A stretch of 64,000 nt of DNA from Lindgomyces ingoldianus (GCF_010093535.1 NW_022985164.1:822869-886868), one strand, 5' to 3'. Shown: positions 47,273 to 58,701, numbered from the stretch's first letter. Notes: generated from the letters alone by a model not told the origin. A program made the numbers and translations.

Positions 47273-48349
47273 CTAGCGCGTCTTCCTCCTTTTCGTCCTT
47301 TGGCCAGCGTCCCCTCCCTGCTTCACACCATTCACCCGATCATAAACTCTCCAAACCTTCGCATTGCCTAGTTCCGCGCGTCCAACATATGATTCACCAA
47401 ACCTCTTACCTACCCACTTGATGCGGTACAGCACCTTTCCATTCTCGACTTTGTGCCCCACGATGCGCTTGTATGGCCAATCCCAGCTCCATTCCGAACC
47501 CCGCTCTCGCTTTTTGGCCCACTCACCCCAACCTTCTCTGGCCTCCCCATTCTCCTGTTCATACTCAAGGGCCCATTGTCGGAAGAAACCTGCGATCCAA
47601 GGTTCCTGCCCGGACGAGCAGTCACCTAGGTCGTACTCACGAGGCGGGAAGCGTGCAGCGTCTGGTGCTGGGGTTTTAAGTTCCAGGCCATAGAAAGCGT
47701 ACGCAGAGGCGGTGTCGACAGCGAGGAGGAACGGATCCAGGAATTCTGCGAGATCAACAGCCGGGTGGTATTGCCATTCGAACTTGGTCAGCGTCTGTTG
47801 GACGTGGTTGAGTAGCTTGCTTTTGGCTGATTTAGATAGCTTGAAGAAGTCGTCATCCTCCGCTAATTCTATTAGAGCATCATGGATGCTTCTCGTCATC
47901 TCTCGAGCGCGGACCGTGAGCAGAAGCGGCTCGTCGATATGTGCCCTCTCCCAGTACGCGCAGAGATCACAAGAGTCAGGATGAAATGGGAACTGCGCCT
48001 CGCACCATAGAAGGGAGCAACCGAGCTAATTCGTACGGAACATTTCGATGCAGTCCTTGCAGAAGATATATTAACATACTAGTTTGACGGAAATGACCTG
48101 GGAGCCGCCGAGTGGTGTGTCGAAGTAGTCCTCGAGGCAGATTGGGCATCGCTGCCCTGCGTTCACCGGCTGTCTACTAGTTCGCAGGGTGGCAACAGTG
48201 CGAGGACAAGCTCCAGGACGCTTCTTCTGAGGGAATGTCTCCGGTGTCCTGTCGCTTCGAGTAGATATTCGCTTTCGAGCTGAGGTCCATGTTTTTGGAG
48301 GATCGGGGCTGAGGTTAGATGCCAATGAGACCCGGGAGGAAGTAGCCAT
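47273..48349 (-). CDS. RING-finger/chromo-like protein with damaged or intronised RING core
   Basis: From ATG at 48349 the frame runs 90 codons and reaches the start of a RING finger: RCPICLEDYFDTPLGGSQVI. It then meets TAA and TAG in the next 54 bp, and continues open to 47273 with DLCAYWERAHIDEP and a C-terminal chromo-like segment (WPYKRIVGHKVENGKVLYRI and KWVGKR, about residues 270-305). The 54-bp stretch 48079-48026 begins GTATGT and ends AATTAG, so splicing it restores a 340-residue frame. Unspliced it still spells IFCKDCIEMF, the RING zinc-ligand core, preceded by C-stop-Y where C-x-H is expected. The spliced protein would lack ligands 3-6. Either the gene is decaying through C-to-T changes or an exon piece has become an intron. 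Confidence 0.6.
48026..48079 (-). other. GT-AG segment holding the RING core and two stops
   Basis: 54 bp, divisible by three, donor GTATGT, acceptor TTAG, no obvious CTAAC branch site. It encodes C, stop, Y-IFCKDC-IEMF-RTN, stop. Confidence 0.6.
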
Positions 48350-48432
48350 GATGGATAGCAAGTGCGGTAGGCCCAGTGCAACCCTCAGGAAGCAACGATT
48401 GATGGGGACAGAACACCTCCACCGCCCTCCCC

Positions 48433-48439
48433 TATATAA
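48433..48439 (-). promoter_or_regulatory. TATA box of the RING/chromo-like gene
   Basis: CTTATATAGG on the minus strand about 85 bp upstream of the start codon, in a GC-rich context. Confidence 0.5.
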
Positions 48440-49151
48440 GCGCTCAAAGTCAAGATGCAATTATTTCAAAGCAAGAAACAAGAGGGCAATTGAGACGTAA
48501 GAGACGTCTTATATTTTGAGAACGGCCAGTGTGGCACGCTTTCCCGATGTCGAACTGCGACTGCCCTGTCCGGTGAGCTTCTCCGCGCTTTCTCATTCCG
48601 GGTCTGCAACTGGAGCTGTGTAGGAGAGCAAGGCAGGTGGAATTAGATGAGGGGAGCTGCTGAAAGAACAGCTGTTTGTCTCCAACATGCACTATGCCGT
48701 TGTTGTATGACATGACATGGTCTTTGGAGAGCGGTGGTGAGGGGCAGATGGGTTGGAGGAGGCATAAAGGCAATATCGCGTTGTTGCAGGACAGTAGACC
48801 ACCGTAGAAGGCAGGGCGGTGAGTTGGCTAGGGCTCCAGCCATGCACCGTGAGAGGAGCGAGTCTTGTCCTCATACGCTTCCTTTGTTGCAGCAGCCGGG
48901 AAGGAAGACCAGAATCGCAGAGCCAGGTACCATATTTCCCATTCCTCGGCCACCCAATGCCCAGCACAGACGATAGTTATGCCATGATCCTTTGCAACCA
49001 CTTAGCCACCCTCTCGACGTTGGCCGGTCGGGTAAAGGACACCTTTACTGGTCAATTCGTTCGGTGTCCAAAACTGCTACTGGGCTTCTTGCAGTGCCCC
49101 AGCCACCCCTTGACCATTAAATACGTTCATTGCCGCAACAACCTGAATGTC
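48440..49151. other. Intergenic region
   Basis: Frames present on the plus strand, including one of 244 codons at 48819-49553, have no family motifs, and codon use looks random. I do not call a gene. Confidence 0.45.
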
Positions 49152-50003
49152 CTAATTCCCCTCGATTATTTCCCCGGTTCCACACTCCTGTTCGCTTTGG
49201 CGCAAAAGAAGTGGACGAAGCATGCACACGCGACCAATTCTTCCAATTCTTCCAATATTCCACCACGATCCCACTTTATAGCTTTGACACGTATACAGTT
49301 CTGGACATCCATTCCAATAGGCCTTGCTAAAAGCTGTGTTCCATCCTACGATCAAGTGTTCATCGCAGGACGCGTAGCTCGAGAGAACAAGGGTGCCTCT
49401 TCGAACCCGACGTCTGTCGAGTGTCCATGGTCTATAGAGGGAGAATACGGTACATGGAAGTATGATGATGGGCGTTCGAGAGTTTTCGTGGGTGTCGAAG
49501 GGGTTCGACTTCGGATCGTCTTCGGAAACGCCTGTTGTATCGTAGACTCTTGAGGTTGAAGTAACACTTGGGACAACTCTTCCCACTAAAGAAATCCCCG
49601 GATTGTACTCAGCATATCGAGGGACATAATAGAGGATAGGTGCGTCTGGGCCTTGGGAAGAAGGATTGATGAGATCAGTCGTTTCTGCATAGTTAAAGAA
49701 GAGCGGCGCATTAGCGCATCATAAGTGAGCAATAAGCAGAAGAAAAAGCAGTACGCTTTCAGGACCAGTGATTACCTTACATCATCGAAGTCCATCATCC
49801 TAGGAGGCTCGATGCTCCTCGTAGAGGTCTTGCAGTTTGTGAACCGTAGTAAAGCCATCTCGAACTTCCAAAGAAACATCATACACAGGCTGCAAGGGCT
49901 GAGTCAACAAAATAGTTTTAGTATAATTTCCAGCCTTGAACTTATCCTCGAGGTGTTTTGTCGCTGCTTGAACATTCGTAAAGCTAGAGATGCTAGTCAG
50001 CAC
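49152..50003 (-). CDS. Possible hypothetical gene, structure uncertain
   Basis: Two open stretches in protein-like composition. The first encodes 67 residues from ATG at 50003 (MLTSISSFTNVQAATKHLED onward), ending with a TAG at about 49800. The second, after a plausible acceptor TATGCAG near 49688, reads TTDLINPSSQGPDAPILYYV onward to 49152. No donor joins them without the TAG, so they may be separate, noncoding or a broken gene. No known domain. Confidence 0.25.
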
Positions 50004-50316
50004 CAGAGAAGAATGGGACCGAGGCTAGGCTACATTAAGTGTAGCCTCGGGCTGTCCCTGTCTCAGCCACCATGAAGTCAATAACACGCCCTATGAAAAA
50101 TACTTAAGGAAGGTCATTAAAAAGTCCTGCATTATTCGGATAACAAGAGGCGTAGGGCAGGCGATACAGCTATTTACCTGGATTAAGCTGACGTAAGTGT
50201 GACTCTTCCTATTTCTCAATCTTTCATCCACCTCGCCTTTACTTACTTCTATGTCAATCTTTGTGCGCCGTCCCTTGCTTCCTTCAGCCCCCCACTATCG
50301 CCCTTTTTTCACAGCT
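50004..50316. other. Promoter region of the alanyl-tRNA editing gene
   Basis: Pyrimidine-rich 5' leader directly before the start, as is common in fungal housekeeping genes. No TATA box. Confidence 0.4.
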
Positions 50317-51689
50317 ATGGCTATCGCTGGACCACCCCCAAGCATTGTAGGCGCTTTGCGTTGCCAAAGAGACTCTTATCTTCAGACCCTCCAGACCGAG
50401 GTTGTTTCGTGCAGTGAATACTCGCCTCAAACAAACGGCAACTCGAAATCAAACAAATCCACGGACCCCAAGAAGTCGGTCCAAAATGGGACTAAGGCAT
50501 GGTTGATTGAGTTTCGTGACTCCATTCTCTTTCCAGAAGGCATGCCTGCTTCCAAGACTAATCCCATTGGGACTCTCAAATTAATAGAACCCCAGGCGGC
50601 GGACAACCAACTGACCACGGCTCTATCACCCCTCTTACCCTGGCCTCATCCGAGTCAATCCCCATCACATCAGTCCAACGCCATGGCCTACGCTGCGTGC
50701 ATCTCTCGCCCCAGCCCTTAGACCCAGGCACCCTAGTTCGGCAGGACGTGAACTTCAAACGACGATGGGACCACATGCAACAGCACACCGGCCAGCATCT
50801 CCTCTCTGCGATCATGGATTCTATGAACCTCGACACGCTCAGTTGGAGCATGGGCGCGGACGGCGAAATGAACTACGTCGAAGTAGTCCGCAGACCGACC
50901 AACGACGAGATCCGTACTATCCAAGAAAGATGCAATGCAGCCATACGCCAAAATTTACCAATCACGGTAGAGACGCCAAATGACGCCAAAGTAGACAGTC
51001 TACCCGAAGACTACGATCAAGAAAAAGGAATTGTGCGGGTCATCAACATTGGCGGTTTAGACTCGAATCCATGCTGTGGGACGCATCTTAAGCAGACATC
51101 GCATATTTCTCTAATACTGCTTCATCATACCCAAACGGCTCGTTCGACGACTTGTCGTCTGTACTTCACAGCCGGAGATCGCGCCATCAATCTCGCTGCT
51201 GAATCTATCAACTCGCTTCGCTCCATCTCGGTATCACTGTCCTGCGGAAATGCGCCTTCAGATGTCCAATCCAACGTAGCGAAACTAGGAGAATCAGTTG
51301 CAGAAGCACGGCAAAAAGAAAAGAAATTGCTAAAAGAGATCGCCAAGTTCGAAGGTGATCGGATAAAGGCTGTTCTGGAGACGCAAAACCGCGCATTCAG
51401 TCACCGAGGCACAGACGGCCTTGACTTCGTAAACCTTATCTGGACTGAAGTCAAGGAGGCAGCGAAGGAGCGTGGTGTGGTCGTGTTGGCTTCGGGAGAG
51501 GGCAAGTCCGTAGGACACCTCATGATTATCGGGCAGGAAGACCTTGTCGAACAGCTTTCTGCGAAGGTCAAAGTAGTTGTGAGTGGCATCAAAGGAGGCG
51601 GCAAAGGTAAATGGCAGGGGAAAGTGCAGACTTGGAAGAAGGGAGAGATTAAAGCTTTGAAACAACTTGTCGAAGGTTTCGAAAACTAG
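50317..51689 (+). CDS. AlaX-type alanyl-tRNA editing protein
   Basis: Two exons, 50317-50539 and 50596-51689, 438 residues. The N-terminus (VGALRCQRDSYLQTLQTEVV) and DSILFPEG are continued after the intron by GGQPTDHGSI, restoring the FPEGGGQP block of the alanyl-tRNA synthetase editing fold. The zinc site is complete: HTGQH (HxxxH, about residues 137-141) and CCGTH (CxxxH, about 233-238), with a C-terminal coiled segment (AEARQKEKKLLKEIAKFEGD). AlaX proteins hydrolyse mischarged Ser-tRNA(Ala) or Gly-tRNA(Ala) in trans. The intron has a GC donor (AAG|GCATGC) and a CCCCAG acceptor; frame continuity makes this assignment firm. ATG at 50317 is preferred over 50251 because family homology starts there. 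Confidence 0.9.
50540..50595 (+). other. GC-AG intron of the AlaX-type gene
   Basis: 56 bp, donor GC, GACTAAT branch-like site, acceptor CAG. No GT donor nearby would keep the FPEGGGQP block. Confidence 0.85.
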
Positions 51690-52053
51690 AGTTCGATACA
51701 TATAGTCGTCTACTCGAGCATCGTGAGACCATCACGACAATGTCCTCCTTTCAACTCATAAATTTAGATAGTCGGCAACATGGCCATATAAAATAGTGGG
51801 TTCCAAGCATAGGCGACCATGGGGTATATAAACGACCGTTTTCTCTGGTAATAACCCTCATCACCCCCAAATACCCGGATTCCGGGATTATGGTTCCTCC
51901 CTTCTTCTCAAATATCCACAGGAAACGAAAATGTATCTACAAGAAACGAGGGTCCATTTACACGCATAATCCCGGTAAAAGCCCACCTAGATTGACCCAC
52001 CTGAACGTCACCCAAAGTCGGCGACGGATCGAGTGTTTTTCATGCCTCATGCC
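51690..52053. other. Intergenic region between convergent genes
   Basis: 364 bp between the stop codons of the AlaX-type gene and the GH16 gene. Includes two AAACG/TATAAA-like AT stretches; nothing else seen. Confidence 0.5.
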
Positions 52054-53309
52054 TTAAACACTGTATACCTTGACTGAATTAATCAACCAATAGGTCTGTT
52101 GCATTGGTTAGTCGAGATCAACATATATAAGCGATCCAAGAACGTACGTCTGCGAAAGATTGGGGCTGCTGCGCAACATATGCATTGCAACTTGGGTTCA
52201 CACTTGCACAGCTAGATGAGCCCCAAACTTGGCCAGCCCAATCACCACAGAATGTAATGTCGAAGATCTGTTTTGTGTTAATTTAACTCTCCCTATTCAT
52301 ATCTATAACAAATTTTTTTTCGAGCTTACAATATTCATATTCGAAAATTTCGCGTCAAAATTGCATCCTGCGTAATTCGCCTTATCATCGTCAGCTCTTC
52401 GCTCACATCGAACTTCGACCAACTTAGAATTTATTCAAAGGCTCAACATACCTGCGGTTGCCCCCAACTATTGGGATCAGGGTTGCCGTTTTTGATGTTT
52501 GCGGGTACATCTCTCGCCGCGAAGTACCAGACCTTGATAGCTGAAGACGTCCATAGCGCAGCGTAAACACCGCCACCATTCGCATTGAAAGCCGTTCCAT
52601 AGGAGGTTGCAGAGCCAGATTGGACGCCGCAACCCACAAAGCCGCCGTTCGCGCCGCAGTCAGCGTCTCCAACGGGATGCCCGGACATGCCGCCGGAACC
52701 GACACTGGGAACACAGCCAGGGGACGTGTGAAGTGTAACTTGATTGTAAGTGTTTAAGTTCACGCCTTCGAGGATATCGAGTTCGCCTTGGTTGGGCCAA
52801 TTAGGTCCGACCATCCAGAAAGCTGGCCAGGCTCCGCAGTTGCTTCCAGGGACGTGGGCGAAGTCTGCAATGACCAAGCCATGGTTGTAGGCTTTCTTGC
52901 TTTGAATTCGAACGCTTTTTCGTCCCGGGCCGTTCGGGTCAAGGTGAGAAGTCGTATCGACGCCCATGTAAACCTGGTTTCCTCTGTTCTGAATCAGTCC
53001 AAGATTTTGGGCTGTTCCTTGGTCGACATAGGTGACGAAGCCATCTATAAGGATCAGTTAGTGCCACGGTATGGAGGTGTTATCTGCACGACATACGCGT
53101 CGGATCTCCAATCTTTGTGGCGTTAGTATCAAGTACTATAAAACAGGTGAGTCACTTACAGCCTGAACATCGAACTTGCTCAGCCAGTTGCTAGAGTCAT
53201 ATGTATCTTGCAAAGCATATGCCGCCGCAAGCGTGGAAACATTAGACGGGAGGGCTATAGCGCCCGTTATGAGAAGGGAAATGGACCAAATAATTGCTTT
53301 GAGAGACAT
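52054..53309 (-). CDS. Secreted GH16 family endo-beta-glucanase
   Basis: Six exons: 53309-53160, 53112-53097 (16 nt), 53044-52452, 52380-52330, 52267-52148 and 52095-52054; 972 nt, 323 residues. Signal peptide at residues 1-19 (MSLKAIIWSISLLITGAIA). The order is IGDPTHGFVTYVD, KSVRIQSKKAYNHGLVIADF, CGAWPAFWMVGPNWPNQGE, then the catalytic ELDILE (ExDxxE, about residues 140-145) and TLHTSPGC. The end is FDITFCGDWAG and TYWLINSVKVYSV. This matches laminarinase-like GH16 enzymes that cut beta-1,3(4)-glucans, in wall remodelling or plant/fungal glucan use. Introns are 47-71 bp, with TACTAAC or CTAAC sites in several. The catalytic residues are intact. Confidence 0.93.
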
Positions 53310-53390
53310 GTTGGTGACTCGAAGAAGACGAAAAGGACTGGACCGCTCTAGAAAGTCTTAAGAGGTTGCTTAAGCTGCTCTCCTAGCAGG

Positions 53391-53398
53391 TTTATATA
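53391..53398 (-). promoter_or_regulatory. TATA box of the GH16 gene
   Basis: TATATAAA on the minus strand about 85 bp upstream of the start codon. Confidence 0.6.
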
Positions 53399-55288
53399 GT
53401 CACGCTCTCAGAAATTATGGTGCGGACAGGGCCCCAACTCTGGGTCGGCTGCTTAATCCATACTGACCATGTCTTCCGGAAAGGGACCAAGATGTGACCT
53501 GCCGAAAACTCCCAGGAAGATTTTTTCATTGGGTATTATAGAATATTGCGAGATGAAAGACCGGTGTCGTTGCATTTGAGGCCTAAACCAGTCACGGTCG
53601 GAAGATCCACAAGCCAAGATACCACGGGAGATCAGCCAAGCTAGGAAGTTCAAAAGATGCTAGCAAGACACGGATGAGGCGTGAACGTTCCGCCTGACAG
53701 GGCCAGGGAAATCTGAGCAATGGGAGACGAAGTGTGAATAATAACTTGGCGTAAGTTAGAGTTAGAATTAAGAGCGCAGGGGGGGGGGGTGTGAGGATAC
53801 CTTGTCCTTGGGAGATGAGTGGTGAGAGCCGCGATTCGGTTCATCAAACTAGGGTCCGGGTCCGTGGGCTAGATCCACAACGCGAAGTGCCTATGATATT
53901 CCATACAGCCTTTGATGTATGCATGAAAGGTGGGAAAACCTAGCGTTTAGGTATAAAAGATCAAATTCGACTTCGATGAATTTCGTAAGAGACATGTATA
54001 TGTATGTGCCTTTGTAGGATTAACAAAGTGCCTACAAACTGTCTTGCCACGAATGTTAACTTCATATCTAAGTCATAGTTTTCTTAGGTTACAGCGAAGT
54101 GTTAGCAAGCCACATTAGGGGGTTGTTTAGCTTGTGATAGGACCAGGTAGACGTCCACAATCGGAAGAATGGTTACATGAGTATGGGTCAAACCTGCAGG
54201 CTCTGTTTGTACCTGTTGTTCTCTGTGACTCTTGCCTTAGGCGCTCATCTGACCGTTAATACTCTCCAAAATCGCCATTTATATTAAATTGTTTCGCTTT
54301 AAGTTTGGCGTGGTGACCCCGCGATTTGGCAACTGATGCTCGCAGTCACACTCCTGAAGGATATTCGCCGTCCGCAGTTAAGCCAGATATGAAGACACGC
54401 GCACGTTGCACGCTTCTTTATTCTTACAGCTTTGCATGATCGAATGTCCTCTTAGTGCAGCCATACCTCAGATCTTGTCCCCTCCTGTTGTCATTCTCGC
54501 GGTAGCAAAGCTTACCCAATAGCTGTGACTTGGCACATCACGAAAGGCAAGGACAACAAGGCCGTCTTCATCCCAATTTTTTGAAGTCATCGTCGGTTAG
54601 GGCCACAGGACGAGAGAAGGACGTGGGCGGAGTCCCGATGTGGGATCCAAAATGTTAGTTTTCCGGTAGCTTGCTGGGATGGAAGCAGACGATATTCCAG
54701 GGCGAACAGGATAGTTGGCATGTGAATCCTAGATGGACTGATTCCTCTTAAGGCGTCCTCGGGGTTGTTCGGAGAATACTGTAAGATGAAGGGGTAGGAA
54801 CGAGGTCGGAGAGATGACACCTTCCTCAACCAAGCGCCAAGCCTGCTAGCCCGAAATGATCTCATCGGTCTTGCACTGCTCGAACGCTTCTCCTTTCGAA
54901 TATAACCAGTCTGATTTACAAACATCTTGAGACCGTTCTAAATTCATGCCTTTGCATTATCTTAGCTATCTCATCAACAGATACGCGCTATGCCTAATCT
55001 GGCACTTTTCTCGTCCTCGGACATAAGCATAATTCCGTGTCCTTCGGCCAGCCTCACCGAACACTTGAACAAGAGATTCTAACTAGATCAACAACCGTAG
55101 GAAAACTTACTTGAAAGAGCCAAACGGTGTCGGATCACGCCAGGAGGAAGTCCAGATATAAATTCATGCAGTTGCCGTTGCCCTCAGTGCCATCGGCATA
55201 CAAAAGATAGCAGTCCAATCAAGTACCCCATTCCTAGTATCATTCTGAACACCTAAACCTCATCGTGCCTCTTTCGAGCATTCCCGCT
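53399..55288. other. Long divergent intergenic region
   Basis: About 1.9 kb between the GH16 gene (-) and the PEBP gene (+). A G10 run lies near 53780. A 112-codon minus frame (54925-54587) lacks family features. I see no gene. Confidence 0.45.
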
Positions 55289-55852
55289 ATGCCCAAAGAA
55301 CCAGCAAGCGTCAAGTATGCTCTTGATGAATTCAAGAAGACCGGCAAAGCCCCGTTGCAGATCCACTACCCCACCTCTACAATCGCGAAGCCTGGTTCCT
55401 CAGTCACCAAGGAAGCCTCCAAGCCGGCACCGACCCTTTCCATCTCGAGGAGTATTACAAAATCCGCAGCCGCAAAGTATATCGCCGTAGCCCTTGATCT
55501 CGACGCCCCGGTCCCGTCAATGGCCCTCGCTAGCCCTGTTCTCCATGGGATTCAAGCTAATCTAGGTGCCCAAGGTGAACCGGATGCAGGGGGGTGGGTC
55601 AAACTTGTGCCAGATGTACCACCCATTGCATCCTATGCCCCTCCGAATCCCCCGTTCTTCTCTGCTTCGCACCGATATATTTTCCTGGTCTGGGAACAAC
55701 CAGAGGGTCTAACGAATGAGAAGATCAAGAAGGAACTGGGCCTGGTGGATGAGGTTGGACTAGGGGCGAGAGTGCGGTGGGATCAGGATGCCTGTGAGAA
55801 AAAACTCGGGCTTGGGAAGGCTTTGGGAGGAAATTATTTTGTTGTTGGATGA
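55289..55852 (+). CDS. Phosphatidylethanolamine-binding protein (PEBP) family
   Basis: 187 residues from ATG at 55289; an upstream in-frame GTG at 55265 is not a credible start. Blocks: LDLDAPVPS (about residues 69-77), SPVLHGIQANL (the His of the ligand pocket), YAPPNPPFFSASHRYIFLVW (about 115-134) and the C-terminal GNYFVV. These are the conserved PEBP elements; the usual DPDxP motif reads DLDAP here. Fungal members include TFS1-like carboxypeptidase Y inhibitors, but lipid binding or protease inhibition cannot be decided from sequence. No signal peptide, no intron. Confidence 0.9.
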   Translation: MPKEPASVKYALDEFKKTGKAPLQIHYPTSTIAKPGSSVTKEASKPAPTLSISRSITKSAAAKYIAVALDLDAPVPSMALASPVLHGIQANLGAQGEPDAGGWVKLVPDVPPIASYAPPNPPFFSASHRYIFLVWEQPEGLTNEKIKKELGLVDEVGLGARVRWDQDACEKKLGLGKALGGNYFVVG

Positions 55853-56330
55853 TGGGTAGTGTTCTTATGCGTTTAAGCAAGTTCTTGTTCTTCTACTCGA
55901 TATCCTTTCGAAGTTTAGCACGCCTGTAAACTCTAAACCATACAAATTCCGATCTCATTGCCGTGCTCATTTCTTAAACCACATATTAATTCTTTGGTCT
56001 GTATGTATGATTCCGTGAACAGATCCCGAGCCCGCTAGACTGCGGGGTAAGACCTGTCATAAACGTAATACTATCGCCATCAATCCACTTGAAAAGGCTT
56101 GCACCGACTTACAAAATATCCGTCGTCCTCTTCCTCGGCTATTTTATTTGTATGATAGGGTGAGTGACCTGCTTTGGTAGCATTACGGGACCTCGCACTT
56201 TACTAAGCCCTACGGATTAGTTCGTCCGTAAAGCATACAAAAACTTCCCTTCAGGAAACTAACAGGGCAATTCAAAACTCAAGTTGTCATATCCTTCCAT
56301 TTCCAATTTCAAATACATAACAGAATTACC
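55853..56330. other. Intergenic region
   Basis: 478 bp: the 3' UTR of the PEBP gene and the promoter of the next gene. No further feature. Confidence 0.5.
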
Positions 56331-57241
56331 ATGAATCTCGATACCAAGGATGCCTCTCCGGTCGAAGTCGACGTCCAGAAATACCCGACCGCCCAGAAAC
56401 TCCTCAAACGATGTCAAGATTTCTTTGATGAGATTGAAAATTTGTACGAGTAACCTAATCTTTGCTTTTCTCTTCTTTCTTCTTTCATTTCTGAAGAAAG
56501 GTGTATGAGCCCAAGCAGGATGGAGAGAATAAAGAGCTAGAACAGAGAGTCAGGACTTAGCGCAAGAACAAGATGCAAGAACAGGAAAGAAACTAGAGCA
56601 GGAAGCCAGACAAAATGCAAAGTCAAACCAAATTAAAATGCCAAGATAACTAAAAGAAGCAAACCAAAAACCTGAGAGCTAACAAACCCCAACACAGAAC
56701 GCCAGGAGCTGCTCTCGAATCCTACCTAAACGCGTCCTATGGGCCATCCAACCCCATCTACCGCGACCTCTGTGCTCTAACTCTCCAAGGACTAAAAGAA
56801 GGCTGGGTAGCCAACTTCCCGATCGATGGGGAAAAGTACCGACGCTCTAAGATCTGCCTGCCGAAGCCAGAAACGCGATTTTTCAGTGTCACGACGGTAT
56901 ACATGGAATCGAAAGAGGAGTACGCAGGACAGTATCATAGTCACCCATATGGAGAGATAAACTGTGTTGTGCAAATTGATGAGGGGGCAGAGTTAATGGG
57001 TATGCAGGGGTAAGTCGAACTGACTTGAATCGAATCGAGGTGAAGGCTTTCAGGTGAACAGCCTTGTACTGATATTGGGTTTCTATACAGGTGGCAAGGC
57101 GCGGGATGGACGAGCCCGGGAGCAGGAACGCATCATTATCCGCAAGTGAGAGGGGGGGCGTTGATTGCTTTATTTTTTTTGCCGGCAGGGAGGATTAGTT
57201 ATAAGGCAAAGCCGGGAGACCCACAGCCTGTTGCTCTTTAG
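56331..57241 (+). CDS. DUF4863/PnbB-like cupin-type protein
   Basis: Three exons, 56331-56449, 56698-57009 and 57091-57241, 582 nt, 193 residues. Intron 1 is 248 bp (GTAACC donor, GCTAACA branch, CACAG acceptor); intron 2 is 81 bp (GTAAGT, ATACAG). Blocks: ALESYLNASYGPSNPIYRDL, EGWVANFPIDG with YRRSKI, ETRFFSVTTVYM, GQYHSHPYGEINCVVQID (about residues 116-133) and GWTSPGAGTHHYP (about 149-161). The His/Glu-rich strands look like a cupin metal site. The closest family I can name is DUF4863, whose bacterial member PnbB is a 4-hydroxylaminobenzoate lyase in nitrobenzoate breakdown. Assignment of that activity here is an inference. Confidence 0.72.
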
Positions 57242-58383
57242 TTAGTTTGGCTGATCTTGTGCTTTGGGGATGGTAGTAATATACATACTTCTTTAGGGCT
57301 ATAGCCACACTCTAAATCGGAATACCCAACTCTTTGAAGGCTTCTCCGGAGGCCGCAGTGTTCTCCATCCCTATATCTTCCTTCCCTCTCCTTTGGGCCC
57401 TGGGTCTTGAATGAGCTATTCTTCTTCTCGTACTAAAGCAGGGCAACTCCAGGGCACTTTTAGAAGAAGACGAAGCACACTTCCTTTCTCTTGGGTTGGC
57501 GCCGTCCTCCGTTGTGCATGGGGGTGACGGTTCGCCCGGCGTGTGTCTCGGGTCTCTTCATTTGGTAAGACTTGGGAATGACATTCCAAGTTTGGTCGGA
57601 TATAATGGTGTAATGGAGACAATATTCGCTCTTCTCTGTTAGGAATTTGAGCTTAGCTGACCTGTAAGGTTGTTTAGTGGGGATAGGGTTCGGGTTCCGG
57701 TGATTGAAGACCGCGGCCCCAGTTGAATTCTTTGATGAGAGAGGATCGCCATTCCTTATTCTTGTGTGAAGGCAACAAGAGTTGTAGTGTAGTCATTCGC
57801 GGTGCAGAGAGAGGATATGAGCTCGGGAATCATCTTCTGTAGCTTGGCTAGGTCAATGTATATAATTTGAATTGCTTATTTGTGAGCGTCGCTCTCCTTT
57901 GAGTAATTTCTGATGTTGATCCAGGCGCAGAATCGGGCGTAGGAGTCCGTTTCAGTCATGCACCAAACGATATGGTTGAATAGGAGTTCCAAAAACCAGC
58001 TGATTGAAGCTAGTAGGTGCCGTAAATGGCAGCGGAAAAGGTGGTGGTTAATAGTGAGTATAGCGTTCCGTGCTTCAGTGAAGGGATATAATTCCTATTT
58101 CAATACCACGTGAAGAAACTTGGTAGCTTCTTCAAACGCTGCCAGAGGACCGGAGCTATATCCGGCGGGGCGAGGCCCCAATCACGTAGTTGCAGAAGCC
58201 CAGAGCAGAAGTGAGGTGCGAGAAAATGTTTCTTTTGCGTAGCATTAGTACAAGCGGTTTCATACGAAAGCCAAGAACGAAATGGTTATTAATATAAAGA
58301 TAAAAGTAGGCTAGCGTGACAAGAGAAGCCACTGCCTACTGCTTGAGGTTGGAGAGGGATACTACCGGGTTAACTAGTGGCCG
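57242..58383. other. Intergenic region
   Basis: GC-normal, no convincing frame. Confidence 0.45.
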
Positions 58384-58701
58384 TTACGGAGTGATAACGC
58401 CTGTGGTTGGGGCTGGCGAGAGGACTGCGTCTTTCGCTACTATCGAGGCAAGAGTTGTGATCGGTGGGGAGTGCGTGACAGGGGTGTCAAGGAGGTCAAC
58501 GCTTTCCTTAACGGTAGGGATGTAGCTTGTTGTCGTCGCTCCACACATTGTAACGTGGGTCGTATCCTCCACACGTTTGAGTGTCGAGTTGGGCAACACC
58601 ATAGCGTAAAGTACGCCACAAATATAGGAAGGATTCGCATATTCGGGCACGAAATGCGATGGATGAAGCGAAGTACGTATTAGGGGAAATCTTCCAGGGA
58701 C
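58384..58701 (-). CDS. Possible partial gene, Thr/Ser-rich peptide
   Basis: The minus-strand frame reads VPEYANPSYICG, VLPNSTLKRVEDTTHVTMCG and ends SPAPTTGVITP. It has protein-like composition and paired Cys, but no start with a signal peptide and no splice-defined borders are visible. It could be an exon of an unrecognised secreted protein or chance. Confidence 0.2.
   Translation of the reverse strand, partial: VPGRFPLIRTSLHPSHFVPEYANPSYICGVLYAMVLPNSTLKRVEDTTHVTMCGATTTSYIPTVKESVDLLDTPVTHSPPITTLASIVAKDAVLSPAPTTGVITP

Noticed and set aside
48819..49553. A 244-codon plus-strand frame as a gene
   Set aside because: No domain, no splice logic, irregular composition, and a competing protein-like frame on the other strand.
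55265..55288. Upstream start for the PEBP gene
   Set aside because: The codon is GTG; the first ATG at 55289 fits the family N-terminus.
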